Positions 49,649 through 58,957 of a DNA stretch of 64,000 bases are shown here, piece by piece (position 1 is the first letter of the stretch; every line of letters begins with the position of its first letter). The translations under genes and the position numbers were made by a program. The notes under the pieces are model-generated. The model searched no databases. It saw nothing but the letters and a program-made list of their open reading frames with translations, and was not told the DNA's origin. The stretch is from CAWDJT01 sp963828705 (GTDB taxonomy: Bacteria; Desulfobacterota; Syntrophobacteria; Syntrophobacterales; Syntrophobacteraceae): NCBI GenBank assembly GCA_963828705.1, contig CAWHGA010000001.1:1-64000 (forward strand), read 5' to 3'.

Positions 49649-50428
49649 ATGGCACCAAAAGCACGTTTGCTTGATCTATTCGAAGGAAAACGCAATCAGA
49701 AAGTCATCCTGACCATCAGCGTCCTCATAGTGCTCGTGCTGGAGGTGCTGATCTATCTGGCAGCAGCCAGCCAGTCTGGTCAGAAATCCAGGGTCCTGGT
49801 CCTCGATGACAGCGGCGCCACGGTCTATGAGACTCCTGGGACGACGCTCACCAGCTACGAAAAGCTCGCGTTTGAGAATACCTTCGGCCCGCTAAAGAGC
49901 TATCGCGTCCAGGTACACACCGAGAACCTGCCCTTCCCGTTTCGGGCTTGGTCGTCGGCTGCTGTCGGCATTCCCATTGGATTGATTTTGCTGGTGGTCT
50001 TTCTGGTCCGCTGTTATCTATCGCTGGTCTACGGAGACGACGACAAGGACCTGAGGCCTGCTGGGTTAGGCGCTGATGACAGCCGGTTTGGCTCGCTGTT
50101 AAGCCTTTTCCGGCATATATCAATTTTTCATGTTGGTTTGCTGGTTGTGCTTGCTGTCTTGCTGTTCTGGATCGTACCCAACTTCCTGGGCGATATCGCT
50201 CGGGTGGGCATGTCCACCATTTTGGAGTTCAAGTGGTTCTTCATGGCAGCGGCTGTCTTTTTGGCTGCGCTCATTGTCTGGGTGATTTATCTGCGTTATA
50301 AGATCTCACGGCAGATGTTGAAGAACCAGGCTGACCTGGAAAAGTATCGGTTGAAGATCGAACTGTTGGAGTACAAGAAATCTCAGGCCATGCTTCCCGA
50401 GCCTGTAAATGAGGCGCGGGAACCATAG
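49649..50428 (+). CDS. Membrane protein of unknown function with C-terminal coiled coil
   Basis: About 259 residues, not recognised. One N-terminal helix (VILTISVLIVLVLEVLIYLA), then a roughly 70-residue soluble domain with LVLDDSGATVYETPGTTLTS. Three further helices follow (AVGIPIGLILLVVFLVRCYL, FHVGLLVVLAVLLFWIVPNF, WFFMAAAVFLAALIVWVIYL) and a charged helical tail (KISRQMLKNQADLEKYRLKI) that looks like a short coiled coil. It follows qrcD on the same strand but after a terminator, so it is probably a separate unit. The start could also be TTG at 49640. Real coding character is strong; function open. Confidence 0.7.
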   Translation: MAPKARLLDLFEGKRNQKVILTISVLIVLVLEVLIYLAAASQSGQKSRVLVLDDSGATVYETPGTTLTSYEKLAFENTFGPLKSYRVQVHTENLPFPFRAWSSAAVGIPIGLILLVVFLVRCYLSLVYGDDDKDLRPAGLGADDSRFGSLLSLFRHISIFHVGLLVVLAVLLFWIVPNFLGDIARVGMSTILEFKWFFMAAAVFLAALIVWVIYLRYKISRQMLKNQADLEKYRLKIELLEYKKSQAMLPEPVNEAREP

Positions 50429-50634
50429 CGGCTGTCATTGGTCGATCGGTTGCCCAACCAGTTGGTTTTAGTACAAATGCATAGTAGATGAAACCGATCA
50501 TGCGGATGTTGCCAATGTATCAGTAACTTGGTTTTCGCTATGGTCGCTTCAGCGAATGTGACTGCCGTCTTCCGTGCGCAGTGCCTTTGGATGCTTTCTG
50601 GGCGGAAACTGACTTCAAGCTCGTCTTCCAGACA

Positions 50635-51078
50635 ATGAGGATACCTCGGATGTTTTTCAAGCGCATGTTTAGGCGAGACAACCCCACACCCGAAAGGGAG
50701 CGTGATCCCTATAATCAGGCCGTGTCTTACTTCTACCTGATCATTGGCCTTCAGGTGCTGGTGGTTTTCGGCGTGTTGTTTGCCATCATGTTAATCGGCA
50801 AGGTCATCGCCACCCCTTTCTGGGTCTTTGTCATGATCTTCGCGCTAGGGATGGCCGGCCTCATCCACCTCTACCGCAAGGCCAAACAGCAATGGCTGAG
50901 ATTTCGTGAGACTATCCAAAGGGTTGGCCCGTCTGCTCGGACTCTGGAGATCAGCGTCATGGGCGGCATGCTCACCATGCGCATGGAAAGAGACCACCAT
51001 CGGCTCCTCGAAGCAGGCTCCGACCCTCCTTCCCTGATCGAATCGGAACCCATCGAAACTCCCAGCATTCACTCATAG
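50635..51078 (+). CDS. Small two-helix membrane protein, unknown function
   Basis: About 147 residues. Basic N-terminus (RIPRMFFKRMFRRDNPTPER), two close hydrophobic helices (VSYFYLIIGLQVLVVFGVLF; FWVFVMIFALGMAGLIHLYR), then a soluble tail ending EPIETPSIHS. Its topology suggests both termini in the cytoplasm. It is the second unknown membrane protein in a row, and the pair may act together. No family recognised. The frame is open upstream to 50581, but ATG at 50635 or 50650 fits better. Confidence 0.6.
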   Translation: MRIPRMFFKRMFRRDNPTPERERDPYNQAVSYFYLIIGLQVLVVFGVLFAIMLIGKVIATPFWVFVMIFALGMAGLIHLYRKAKQQWLRFRETIQRVGPSARTLEISVMGGMLTMRMERDHHRLLEAGSDPPSLIESEPIETPSIHS

Positions 51079-51320
51079 GGAACTGGCCAAGCATAGCATT
51101 ATCATGCTGTGCCCTTAGGCGGCACTGCCGGCGGGCCGCAGTAGGCACCCCGTTCTTGGACAGGCTCTGAGCGCGACTTTAGGCGCAGCCGACTCACAAG
51201 CCCCCGGATGGATATGCCGAATCCAAAGCATTGCGACCTAACAGGCAGCCAATCCTCCTCCGTTCCAATGAGTTTCCCATTGGCGGGAGCTCAAATCTCC
51301 CCATTCGCATTTGCCTTCTT

Positions 51321-52969
51321 CTAATCCCAGGCACTACTTCGCGCTTCCCGCTGGATGACGGTGTCACGCCGCCACCGGGAATCATCTTTGAGGGGATGAT
51401 CCATGTTGAAATGCAGCCCACGGCTCTCCTTGCGCTGAATTGCGCAACGAATGATCAGCTCGGCCACCAGGGCCAGGTTCTGCAGTTCAAGCAAATCGTT
51501 GTTGAGCTTGATGTGCGGAATGTGTTCCCGTATCTCCAGGCGGATCTGGGCGATATGAGTGCGGGCCAGGGACAGGCGGTTGTCAGTTCTGACGATACCC
51601 ACGTAGTTCCACATGAGTCTCCGGATGATATCCCAATTGTGTGCGATCAGGATCATTTCACTGGTGCGGCTGGTACCATTGTCCAGGAGCGCCGGCCAGG
51701 TGGGGATAAGCGGCCAAGCCTGGTTGCGCCAGGCCGACCAGTTGGGAAATGCCGTGATCTACGGCCTGGTGAGCGAACACCATGGCTTCCAGCAGGGAAT
51801 TGCTGGCCAGGCGGTTGGCACCATGAAGCCCCGTGCAAGCACATTCGCCAACCGCATAGAGATGGCTGATACTGGTCCGAGCACACTCATCAGCAACAAT
51901 CCCACCACACATATAATGCGCTGCAGGCACCACCGGGATGGGATCCCGGGTTATGTCGATGCCTAATGTCAGGCATTTCTCGTGAATGTTGGGAAAACGC
52001 TCCATCAGAAACTCCGACTCACGATGAGTGATGTCCAGAAACACACAGTCATCACCCGATCGCTTCATTTCGGTATCGATAGCGCGCGCCACTACGTCCC
52101 GAAAGGCCAGATCCTTCAACGGATGATATTTCTCCATGAATGCTTGGCCGCGCCGATCGATGAGGCGCCCTCCTTCCCCGCGCACCGCCTCAGAAATGAG
52201 GAAGTTCTTGGCATGGGGATGGTACAGGCAGGTGGGATGGAACTGCACGAATTCGAGATTGGCTAGCCGAGCACCAGCCCGGTACGCCATGGCCAGACCG
52301 TCACCGGTCGCCACATCCGGATTGCTGGTGTAAAGATAGACTTTACCGGCCCCACCGGTGCACAACACCACTACGTGGGCCAGAAACTTGTGGATTTCTG
52401 CAGTGCTGGCATCCAGCACATAGGCCCCACGACAGATGTCCTGTTGCTCGACTGGGAAAGCACCAGCCCGAATGGAACTGTGTTGGATAATCAAGTCGAT
52501 GGCAAGATGGTTTTCAAAGAATCTGATATTGGGATTTTGGTCCGCTGCGGCGATGAGTGCCTGTTCGAGGGCGCGGCCAGTGAAATCCTGGGCATGGACA
52601 ATGCGATTGCGGCTGTGCCCGCCTTCACGTCCCAGGTCGAAGGGGCTCCTTGGATGACCGACTGCGGTTGAACTCAACGCCGATCTCCACCAACTCCTGG
52701 ATGCGTTCCGGCCCAGATCGCACCACCTGTTCCACCACGTCCGGATGACACAGGCCATCGCCGGAGTTGATGGTATCCTCAACGTGAAGTTGGAAGGAAT
52801 CATCCGGGTCCAGGACCGTGGCAATCCCACCCTGAGCATAATTGGTGCTGGTTTCTTTCTTGTCCTTCTTGGTCATTACCGCAACGGTGCCGTGGTTTGC
52901 TGCCTTCAAGGCATAACTCAGACCAGCAATGCCACTCCCCAAAACGAGAAAGTCAAACTGATATTCCAT
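51321..52969 (-). CDS. nadB: L-aspartate oxidase, two frameshifts
   Basis: First step of de novo NAD synthesis: FAD-dependent oxidation of aspartate to iminoaspartate. Starts MEYQFDFLVLGSGIAGLSYA, then STNYAQGGIATVLDPDD. The frame breaks at the G4 run 52642-52645 (RSSKEP, continuing FDLGREGGHSRNRIVHAQDF), carries EFVQFHPTCLYHP, AAHYMCGGI and GECACTGLHGANRLASNSLL. It breaks again near 51700, after which MILIAHNWDIIRRLMWNYVG completes the C-terminal helical domain to 51321. Full length about 548 residues. All active-site blocks are present, so error rather than decay is likely. In anaerobes fumarate is the probable acceptor. Confidence 0.9.
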
Positions 52970-53303
52970 CGATCGGTTTCCTCATCCAGTGAATCCCCAC
53001 GAGCCACCAACCAGATTCTTGTACCTGACAATCGACAACACGGTGGCCATCCCAGCAACCGGTCGCAGTCACGTTTCGCGCCTTTGATGCAATATCTCCA
53101 TCGGACCGGTTGCAATCAGCATCGCCAACTCGGCGGGGCGCATCCCTTGACAGGGGTGGCCCCGTTCGTTTAAGAAACAAACGTATTCATGTTCTAACAG
53201 GAGGCAGGTGTATCACAAGGACAAAATTCGATTGCACCGATCCAGCCGCCCTACCACCGCGATGGCACCTGCTTGACGGTCACCGCACAGGATCTGGTTA
53301 TTT
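52970..53303. other. Divergent intergenic region nadB / HAD gene
   Basis: No gene, repeat or clear promoter picked out. Confidence 0.45.
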
Positions 53304-53984
53304 ATGAAGGTTTCGGAATTGCCTCAGTTGGACCCAACGAAGCTTCCTCCAGGCTATTCCATCAAGGTGGTTGTCTTCGATTGCGATGGCGTGTTGTTGG
53401 ATTCCAAGGCCGCCAATGTGCGGTTCTACAACCATATCCTGGCTCACTTCAAACGCCCTGCGGTTAGTACTGAGCAGGTCGAGTATATTCATATGCATTC
53501 AGCCATGGAATCCGTGCGGTTCCTCTTTGCTGACAGCACGCTCGTCAAAGAGGCCTGGAAGTACTGTCAAAGCATGGATTTTCGCCAGTTCAATGCCTAT
53601 CTGCGTACTGAACCCGGACTGATTCCATTCCTGCAAGCTCTCAAACCTTCCTATCACATTGCGCTGGCAACCAACCGGACGGTTTCCACCCCGGAAGTGC
53701 TGGCGGATTTCCAGTTGACGTCCTATTTCGACTGTGTGGTGACAGCAGCCGATGTGGCCTTTCCAAAGCCACATCCGGAGACCATGGAACGCATTTTTGC
53801 GACGTTCTCGGCCACCGCCCGTGAGGTGCTCTATATCGGTGATTCCACGGTTGATGAGGAATTAGCTCGAACAACCAAAGTCATTTTCGTGGCTTATAAA
53901 AACCCTCATTTAAAGGCTCATTTGCACATCAGTCATTTCCAGCAGTTGTATCCAATCCTCCTTGACGGCACTGGCAATGGATAG
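53304..53984 (+). CDS. HAD-family hydrolase (phosphoglycolate phosphatase-like)
   Basis: 226-residue HAD phosphatase with an alpha-helical cap. Motif I VVVFDCDGVLLDS (both Asp), motif II Thr/Ser in IALATNRTVSTPE, motif III Lys in FPKPHPETME, motif IV YIGDSTVDEELARTT. The substrate cannot be told from sequence; phosphoglycolate or another small phosphomonoester is possible. It precedes the J-domain/TraB-like pair on the same strand with an 80-base gap. Confidence 0.88.
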   Translation: MKVSELPQLDPTKLPPGYSIKVVVFDCDGVLLDSKAANVRFYNHILAHFKRPAVSTEQVEYIHMHSAMESVRFLFADSTLVKEAWKYCQSMDFRQFNAYLRTEPGLIPFLQALKPSYHIALATNRTVSTPEVLADFQLTSYFDCVVTAADVAFPKPHPETMERIFATFSATAREVLYIGDSTVDEELARTTKVIFVAYKNPHLKAHLHISHFQQLYPILLDGTGNG

Positions 53985-54064
53985 GCGCGGCACGGCCCAA
54001 CCTCTTTGCTTGCCTCGCAGCCACACAATCGGTTGGACATCTATACTGCGTGAGGGCACCCACT

Positions 54065-54406
54065 ATGGCCCGGCAACGACCGAAAGAACTCTCCAATTTT
54101 GACCAACTGGATCGCGCCAGGCGTGTTCTTGAACTGCCCGAGGTGGTGAGCTTCGCTGATATTCAAACAGCCTATTACCAGCAGAGCCGCCGCTGGCACC
54201 CGGATCAGTGCGATGCAGAACGAGGCGAGGACTGCAAAAGGCAGATGCAGGAGATCAATGAGGCCTACGCGGTTCTGAAGAAATATTTCTTCCTTCGGCC
54301 AGTCTCGCTCCGCATGGAGGATCTAAGGGAGCCACTGGATGTGGATGAATGGTGGTGGAATCGATTTGGGACCGTGTTTGGTCAGCGACGCGATGATGGG
54401 GGCTGA
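54065..54406 (+). CDS. Short J-domain (DnaJ-like) protein
   Basis: About 113 residues. J-domain at about residues 15-75: RRVLELPEVVSFADIQTAYY, the invariant HPD in RRWHPDQC, then INEAYAVLKKYF. This would stimulate a DnaK-type ATPase. It lacks zinc-finger and C-terminal substrate domains, so it is a type III J protein. The C-terminal tail is Trp-rich (DEWWWNRFG). A GTG at 54050 is an alternative start. It overlaps the next gene by 14 bases, implying translational coupling. Confidence 0.82.
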   Translation: MARQRPKELSNFDQLDRARRVLELPEVVSFADIQTAYYQQSRRWHPDQCDAERGEDCKRQMQEINEAYAVLKKYFFLRPVSLRMEDLREPLDVDEWWWNRFGTVFGQRRDDGG

Positions 54407-55250
54407 GGTTACCACTGAGGAGTGGCTGCCTCGTGGCACCCACTTCGGCCTGCTGGGCACAGTTCATGGTGACCCGAGAGGCTGCAAGCGTCTGCACCGC
54501 TTTTTGCAAGAATTCAAGCCCGATCTACTTCTGGTGGAACTCAGTCCCTTTGCCTGGGCGATCCGTAAAACCTATCGGCACAGCCTGCACCGAACCCTCA
54601 GCGAAAACATCCGCCAAGCCGCCAGGTTCTCCGACCTAAGCTGGCGGCAGGCGCTTGCTCACCCGGAAGTGCAGGCCATCCGACGCCAAATCGCCATGCC
54701 CTTTGAATTCCGAGCCAGCCATCATTACGCACGAACCAACAACAAATGGATGCTCCTGATCGACCGATCGGATTTCAGTGTGGCTCTTGTGACACACTGG
54801 TCAGAATTGCTCTCTACAACCAATTTGACGCTGCTTTTGAGCCTCCCGGCTACGCGCAAACAGCAGACGATTGCCAACCAATATCGCAGGGCTCATAGGC
54901 TGGTGCACTCGCCGGCCCCCCAGACTCACATACCACCCCGCAGTTCAGTCGGATGGTCTGAAGGCCGCTGGATGGACAGAGAATTCTCCCTGGCTGAACG
55001 CATCCGCAGCATTATCGATGCAATCGTGCCGGCCAGATGTGTCTATGTAGGCGGTTGGGAACATCTGGGCAATCAGGCCGATCCCCCAAGCCTGAGAAGC
55101 CTTCTCGGGGTATCCGCCAAACAGTGTCACCTCTTGAATGATTTCGACCCAGGAATCGCCCAACACGACGGAACACCAGGACTGTCACCGTTCACCACCG
55201 AACCAGCTGATAGTCCAGTGGTTGCCACTTCGAATGTAACAACTCAGTAA
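54393..55250 (+). CDS. TraB/PrgY-like domain protein
   Basis: About 285 residues. N-terminal part GTHFGLLGTVHGDPRGCKRL and LLLVELSPFAWAIRK is like the first strand/helix units of TraB/PrgY/GumN-type proteins (GxxH and E motifs), putative metal-dependent peptidases or hydrolases. Later, CVYVGGWEHL resembles a second conserved His motif. The C-terminal 60 residues look unstructured. Start taken at ATG 54393, inside the end of the J-domain gene; ATG 54396 is equally possible. Family assignment is moderate. Confidence 0.6.
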   Translation: MMGAEVTTEEWLPRGTHFGLLGTVHGDPRGCKRLHRFLQEFKPDLLLVELSPFAWAIRKTYRHSLHRTLSENIRQAARFSDLSWRQALAHPEVQAIRRQIAMPFEFRASHHYARTNNKWMLLIDRSDFSVALVTHWSELLSTTNLTLLLSLPATRKQQTIANQYRRAHRLVHSPAPQTHIPPRSSVGWSEGRWMDREFSLAERIRSIIDAIVPARCVYVGGWEHLGNQADPPSLRSLLGVSAKQCHLLNDFDPGIAQHDGTPGLSPFTTEPADSPVVATSNVTTQ

Positions 55251-55370
55251 CTGCAGGCCAGCAACCCAGGGGACAACTCCAACAGGCTCGAGCCGCCATT
55301 CAGAATCAGTTTGCCCCACCCAGTGAAACATGTTATGGGAGACGAGTAACACGAACTCAGCAACCAGAAG

Positions 55371-55641
55371 CCTTGGTCGTGCTAGATGGGGAGCTAGCGG
55401 TGCCCTGTAGCCCGAAATCCGCTCAGCGGGATTGAATCCCCTTTGGAGGGCTTGTGCTGGTTGGGTCTAATCCAACCCTGGAGGCGATTGGACACCACGC
55501 AACAGACGGATATGAACCCCGTCAGGTCCGGAAGGAAGCAGCGGTAAGTATTGCCAGTCTGTGTCGAGGTATACTCTAATCAAATCCCGGGACACGGTGG
55601 ATCCGTCACCAGTCGGTTCGACAAAGGGTGCACGGCCAGGG
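55371..55641 (+). ncRNA. ffs: Large (6S-type) bacterial signal recognition particle RNA with Alu domain
   Basis: The apical SRP54-binding hairpin GTCAGGTCCGGAAGGAAGCA lies at 55521-55540 and onward. Upstream, GCTAGCGGTGCCCTGTAGCC (55394 onward) and AATCCGCTCAGCGGGATTGA match the Alu domain of Bacillus-type scRNA; downstream GTTCGACAAAGGGTGCACGG matches its 3' strand. CCTTGGTCGTGC at 55371 pairs with GCACGGCCAGGG ending at 55641 over 12 bases with two or so G-U pairs, closing the molecule. Length is 271 nt, like Bacillus scRNA. TTCGTTCTTTTA follows as a T-rich terminator tract. Most proteobacteria have only a short 4.5S form. Confidence 0.9.
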
Positions 55642-55651
55642 ATTCGTTCTT

Positions 55652-56095
55652 TTACACTTCAAGACGGCACGAATTCAGGTTGTAGTGCTCGGCAAAAACT
55701 GGTCCCCAGCCTTTAAACATGTTGGCGTGGACAAAGATATAGTCAGCGATTTCCTGCCTCGCATCAACATCGAAGCCATTAAAGTAGTCAAACATCTCTT
55801 GCTGTGACCCGCAGGCTTCTATCTTTTCCCACACCGCCCCCAGATCCAGACTGACGATTTCGCTTTGAACGTAGACCGCAGTGAGTTCTCTAAGCCTCGC
55901 TTCAGCCGATTGCAGCATGTGGTCCAATTCGCCTTTGAGGCTGTCGATTGCCACCTTGAACTGATCCAGATCATGACAAACTGGAACCACCTCAACCCCA
56001 GTATCGGTTACCGGATCACAGATCGCCAACCGAATCAGACAGGCATCACCCTTGTCACTTGCTGATTGGACCTCCAGTTGCCATTTCCGAGACAT
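55652..56095 (-). CDS. Conserved-looking protein of unknown function
   Basis: 147 residues, soluble, not recognised. Predicted beta-rich first third (RKWQLEVQSASDKGDACLIR), then helices (VAIDSLKGELDHMLQSAEAR), and a C-terminal segment DYFNGFDVDARQEIADYIFV with GWGPVFAEHYNL. ATG at 56095 (MSRKWQLEV) is chosen because AAGGAGGG sits about 7 bases upstream; ATG 56101 is too close to it. Its stop lies 10 bases past the SRP RNA 3' end, on the opposite strand. Confidence 0.65.
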   Translation of the reverse strand: MSRKWQLEVQSASDKGDACLIRLAICDPVTDTGVEVVPVCHDLDQFKVAIDSLKGELDHMLQSAEARLRELTAVYVQSEIVSLDLGAVWEKIEACGSQQEMFDYFNGFDVDARQEIADYIFVHANMFKGWGPVFAEHYNLNSCRLEV

Positions 56096-56827
56096 CGCCA
56101 TGCCCTCCTTATGGTTCCATGAGCAAGCCTGCACTATCTGGCCATCCATGTTGGTTCCGTTGCTGACAACTTCTTGCGCATACATCGATTATTGGGGCTG
56201 GCTTCGCGCCAGCTGTTATTCTGCAATCCTTCCGACATACTTCGGGAGGCAATAACCCTCCCCACAGTTCCAATCATACATGCAATGGTTACCGAATGGA
56301 ATAAGCTAACTCCGACAAGTCGCCGATGCAATGCTCTCCCACATATATGCTACCGCGATCAACGCACAACCAAGCACTCCTTCAGTACTGCACGCGAATT
56401 GTGCAAAGTGTCGCTTTCCTGTTGAAATTCATCGCTATTATGGTTGCATTTGCTGGCAAGATATGCGATGGAAATGGGTGTGTCGCGTCGTTGATGTCAA
56501 ATCGCTTGGCAAACCGCAATCCATTATTTCTGTTAGTTTCTCTCGCTGGTGCAGTACTGTTGTTGCTGCTGCTTTCTGTCGGTTCGGCGTGGTGGAGTTA
56601 TCACCGTAAGTCTCAGCTTTCACCTCTTGGTCTAAGAGATCGTGAAGTGGCACTAACAAATTCTTCAGCTAGGCGCCTGGAGTGTGCTAAGATCTATCGG
56701 CAGGGAACAGCATACGGGTTGTGCCCAAACGGCGAAAGGTCGACGTGATGGTTGTTCTCGAAGTATATCCGTAGCTCTTTCACCTCGGACAGTTCCGCAA
56801 GTTGGCAGTTCAAGCAAAGGTGCGGAG
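56096..56827. other. 730-base region without a supported gene
   Basis: AT-richer than its neighbours. A plus-strand open frame ending at 56748 encodes one hydrophobic stretch (LFLLVSLAGAVLLLLLLSVG) but has no ribosome site; listed as rejected. Confidence 0.45.
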
Positions 56828-57220
56828 ATGAAAAGCATCCTGGTCATCGACGACAACATTTATGTGCGGTCTCTGCTTCGCGAGATGCTTGAGCTGGCCA
56901 ACTATGATGTCACGGAAGCTCCGAATGGTGAGGTGGGAGCTCGTCTTTTCCGCCAGGAACCAGTGGATTTGGTGATCACCGACATCTTTATGCCTGAGAA
57001 GGAAGGATTGGAGACCATCAGGGAGTTGCGGCGAGACTTCCCCGAGGTCAAAATCATTGCCATTTCGGGAGGCGGCTCCAGGGGAGACCTGGCATTCCTG
57101 CCGACGGCAAAGAAGCTGGGAGCTCATTACACCTTCGTCAAACCCTTCGAAATGGATGAGATGTTGGCAGCAGTCCATGAACTGCTGGACGAACCAGAAT
57201 CAACCCCGCATTCGTCCTAA
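56828..57220 (+). CDS. Single-domain response regulator (CheY-like receiver)
   Basis: 130 residues: MKSILVIDDNIYVRSLLREM with the acidic pair DD, phosphoacceptor Asp in LVITDIFMPEKEGLE, Thr/Ser switch in IIAISGGGSR and Lys in YTFVKPFEMDE. No output domain, so it acts by protein contact. It is 12 bases upstream of the ABC transporter ATPase gene, which suggests co-transcription. No histidine kinase is adjacent. The ribosome site GGTGCGGAG precedes the ATG. Confidence 0.9.
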   Translation: MKSILVIDDNIYVRSLLREMLELANYDVTEAPNGEVGARLFRQEPVDLVITDIFMPEKEGLETIRELRRDFPEVKIIAISGGGSRGDLAFLPTAKKLGAHYTFVKPFEMDEMLAAVHELLDEPESTPHSS

Positions 57221-57232
57221 CCTGCAGAGCCA

Positions 57233-58145
57233 TTGTCCAACGTCATCGAAGCCAAAGATCTGTGCAAGCAATTCCGCGATTTCGTCGCCGTCGACGCCAT
57301 CTCCTTTTCGGTCCGAAGTGGCGAGTGCTTAGGGCTGCTCGGACCCAATGGCGCTGGGAAGACTTCCACCATTCGCATGATCTATGGTTTTTCGCCTATG
57401 TCCGCTGGCGAACTCAGGGTCTTTGGGCTGGATGTTGATACCCATTGGCGTGCCATTCGAGCCCGTATTGGGGTTTGCCAACAAGAGAACAACCTCGACC
57501 CGGATCTGACCGTACTGAAGAACCTCGAAGTCTTCGCCAGTTACTTCGACATCCCGGCCAAGACGGCCCGACAGAAGGCTCTCCGTCTCCTGCAGCTCAA
57601 CTCCCTGGACCACCGTACTCACAGCAACATACCGGAGCTTTCCGGCGGCATGGTGCGGCGACTGATATTGGCCCGCGCCCTGATCAACGATCCTGAGTTG
57701 TTGATTCTGGACGAGCCCACGACCGGTTTGGATCCGCAGTCCCGGCACCAGGCCTGGGAGAGGATCGAGCAGCTTCGCACCGACGGCCTTTCTGTGCTCC
57801 TGACCACGCACAATATGGACGAAGCCGCCCGACTTTGCGACCGCTTAGTGATCATGGACCAGGGGAAGATCCTGGTGGAAGGAACTCCGGGAGAACCTCA
57901 TAGAACGCCACGTAGGCCGATATGTTCTCGAAGTTCACAAAGCTGACGAGGACCTGCGCCGTCTCGTTCGTTCGCAAGGCCTGGCCCATGATGACCTGGG
58001 GCATCGGATCATAATCTATGGTTCTGGAACCGAACAGCTCTTTCACAGCCTTAGCAGCAGATGCGATGGTGCCAGCTGCTCGTTGCGTATGGCCACTCTG
58101 GAAGACGTGTTCTTGCGCCTGACAGGAAGGGAGCTTCGGGAATGA
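57233..58145 (+). CDS. ABC transporter ATPase (NodI-like), frameshifted near the end
   Basis: About 303 residues of a NodI/daunorubicin-type exporter ATPase. Walker A GLLGPNGAGKTSTIRMI, Q-loop CQQENNLDPDLTV, signature ELSGGMVRRLILARALI, Walker B LLILDEPTTGLDPQSR, His switch TTHNMDEAARLCDRL. After EGTPGE the open frame ends at 57946, but the next frame gives LIERHVGRYVLEVHKADEDL and TLEDVFLRLTGRELRE, the expected C-terminus, ending at 58145. An extra C at 57896-57897 explains it. The stop overlaps the permease ATG (ATGA). Start is TTG at 57233. Substrate unknown. Confidence 0.88.
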
Positions 58146-58933
58146 ATCGTCGACCGCTACTCCATATCTCCCGCCGTTTTCTCAAAGTCTGGCAGAGGGA
58201 CTTGATCGTCTATCAGAAGATCTGGAAGGTCAACCTCCTGACACCGGTCTTCGAACCACTTCTTTACCTGCTGGCGTTTGGGGTGGGATTAGGGGGGCTG
58301 GTTGGGAAAATCAGCTATCAGCAGCACGAAGTTACCTATGTTGCCTTCATAACTCCGGCACTGCTGGCGGTCAACATCATGTACAACGCCTTTTTCGAGA
58401 ACACCTACGCATCATTTGTGCGCATGTACTACCAAAAGACCTTCGATGCCATGCTGGCGACACCACTGTCACTGGAAGAAGTCATAACTGGTGAAATTTT
58501 CTGGGGCGCCACGAAAGCAGTTATCGCCACGGTCATCATGCAAGCCGTCATCAGCCTGTTCGGCCTGATCCACTACCCCCATGGGTTGCTTATCATTCCA
58601 CTGGCCTTCCTCGGCGGGCTTGCCTTTGGAGCCATCGGGATGTTTTGCACGGGCCTGACACCCACTATCGATATGTTCAACCTGCCTATCTTCTTGCTGA
58701 TCACGCCCATGTTTCTGTTCAGTGGCACCTTTTTCCCCATTGATCACCTGCCAGCCTGGGCACAGAAGCTTTCCTTCCTGTTCCCACTGACCCATCTGGT
58801 GGAGGCCCTTCGTCAGTTCTGCTTCGGGTTGATACAACCCAGCCTCGGGTGGAATCTCACGATTCTGCTGAGTGTTTTCCTGGTGTTCTTCCCCCTGTCG
58901 TTGTTTGTCATGCACCGCAGGTTGATCCGCTGA
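58142..58933 (+). CDS. ABC-2 type transporter permease (NodJ-like)
   Basis: About 263 residues with six hydrophobic segments (VNLLTPVFEPLLYLLAFGVG, AVIATVIMQAVISLFGLIHY, PIFLLITPMFLFSGTFFPID, NLTILLSVFLVFFPLSLFVM). LSFLFPLTHLVEALRQFCFG is the ABC-2 signature region. Start at 58142 overlaps the ATPase stop by 4 bases (ATGA), giving translational coupling, so the two form one exporter. NodIJ-like exporters move lipo-oligosaccharides or drugs; no glycan genes are adjacent, so the cargo is open. Confidence 0.9.
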   Translation: MNRRPLLHISRRFLKVWQRDLIVYQKIWKVNLLTPVFEPLLYLLAFGVGLGGLVGKISYQQHEVTYVAFITPALLAVNIMYNAFFENTYASFVRMYYQKTFDAMLATPLSLEEVITGEIFWGATKAVIATVIMQAVISLFGLIHYPHGLLIIPLAFLGGLAFGAIGMFCTGLTPTIDMFNLPIFLLITPMFLFSGTFFPIDHLPAWAQKLSFLFPLTHLVEALRQFCFGLIQPSLGWNLTILLSVFLVFFPLSLFVMHRRLIR

Positions 58934-58957
58934 AGGTTTCAGGGTGCCGCTTTCGGC

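Noticed and set aside
56326..56748. Plus-strand frame with one hydrophobic segment
   Set aside because: Codon content is unlike the neighbours and no ribosome site is visible; the single hydrophobic run could be chance.
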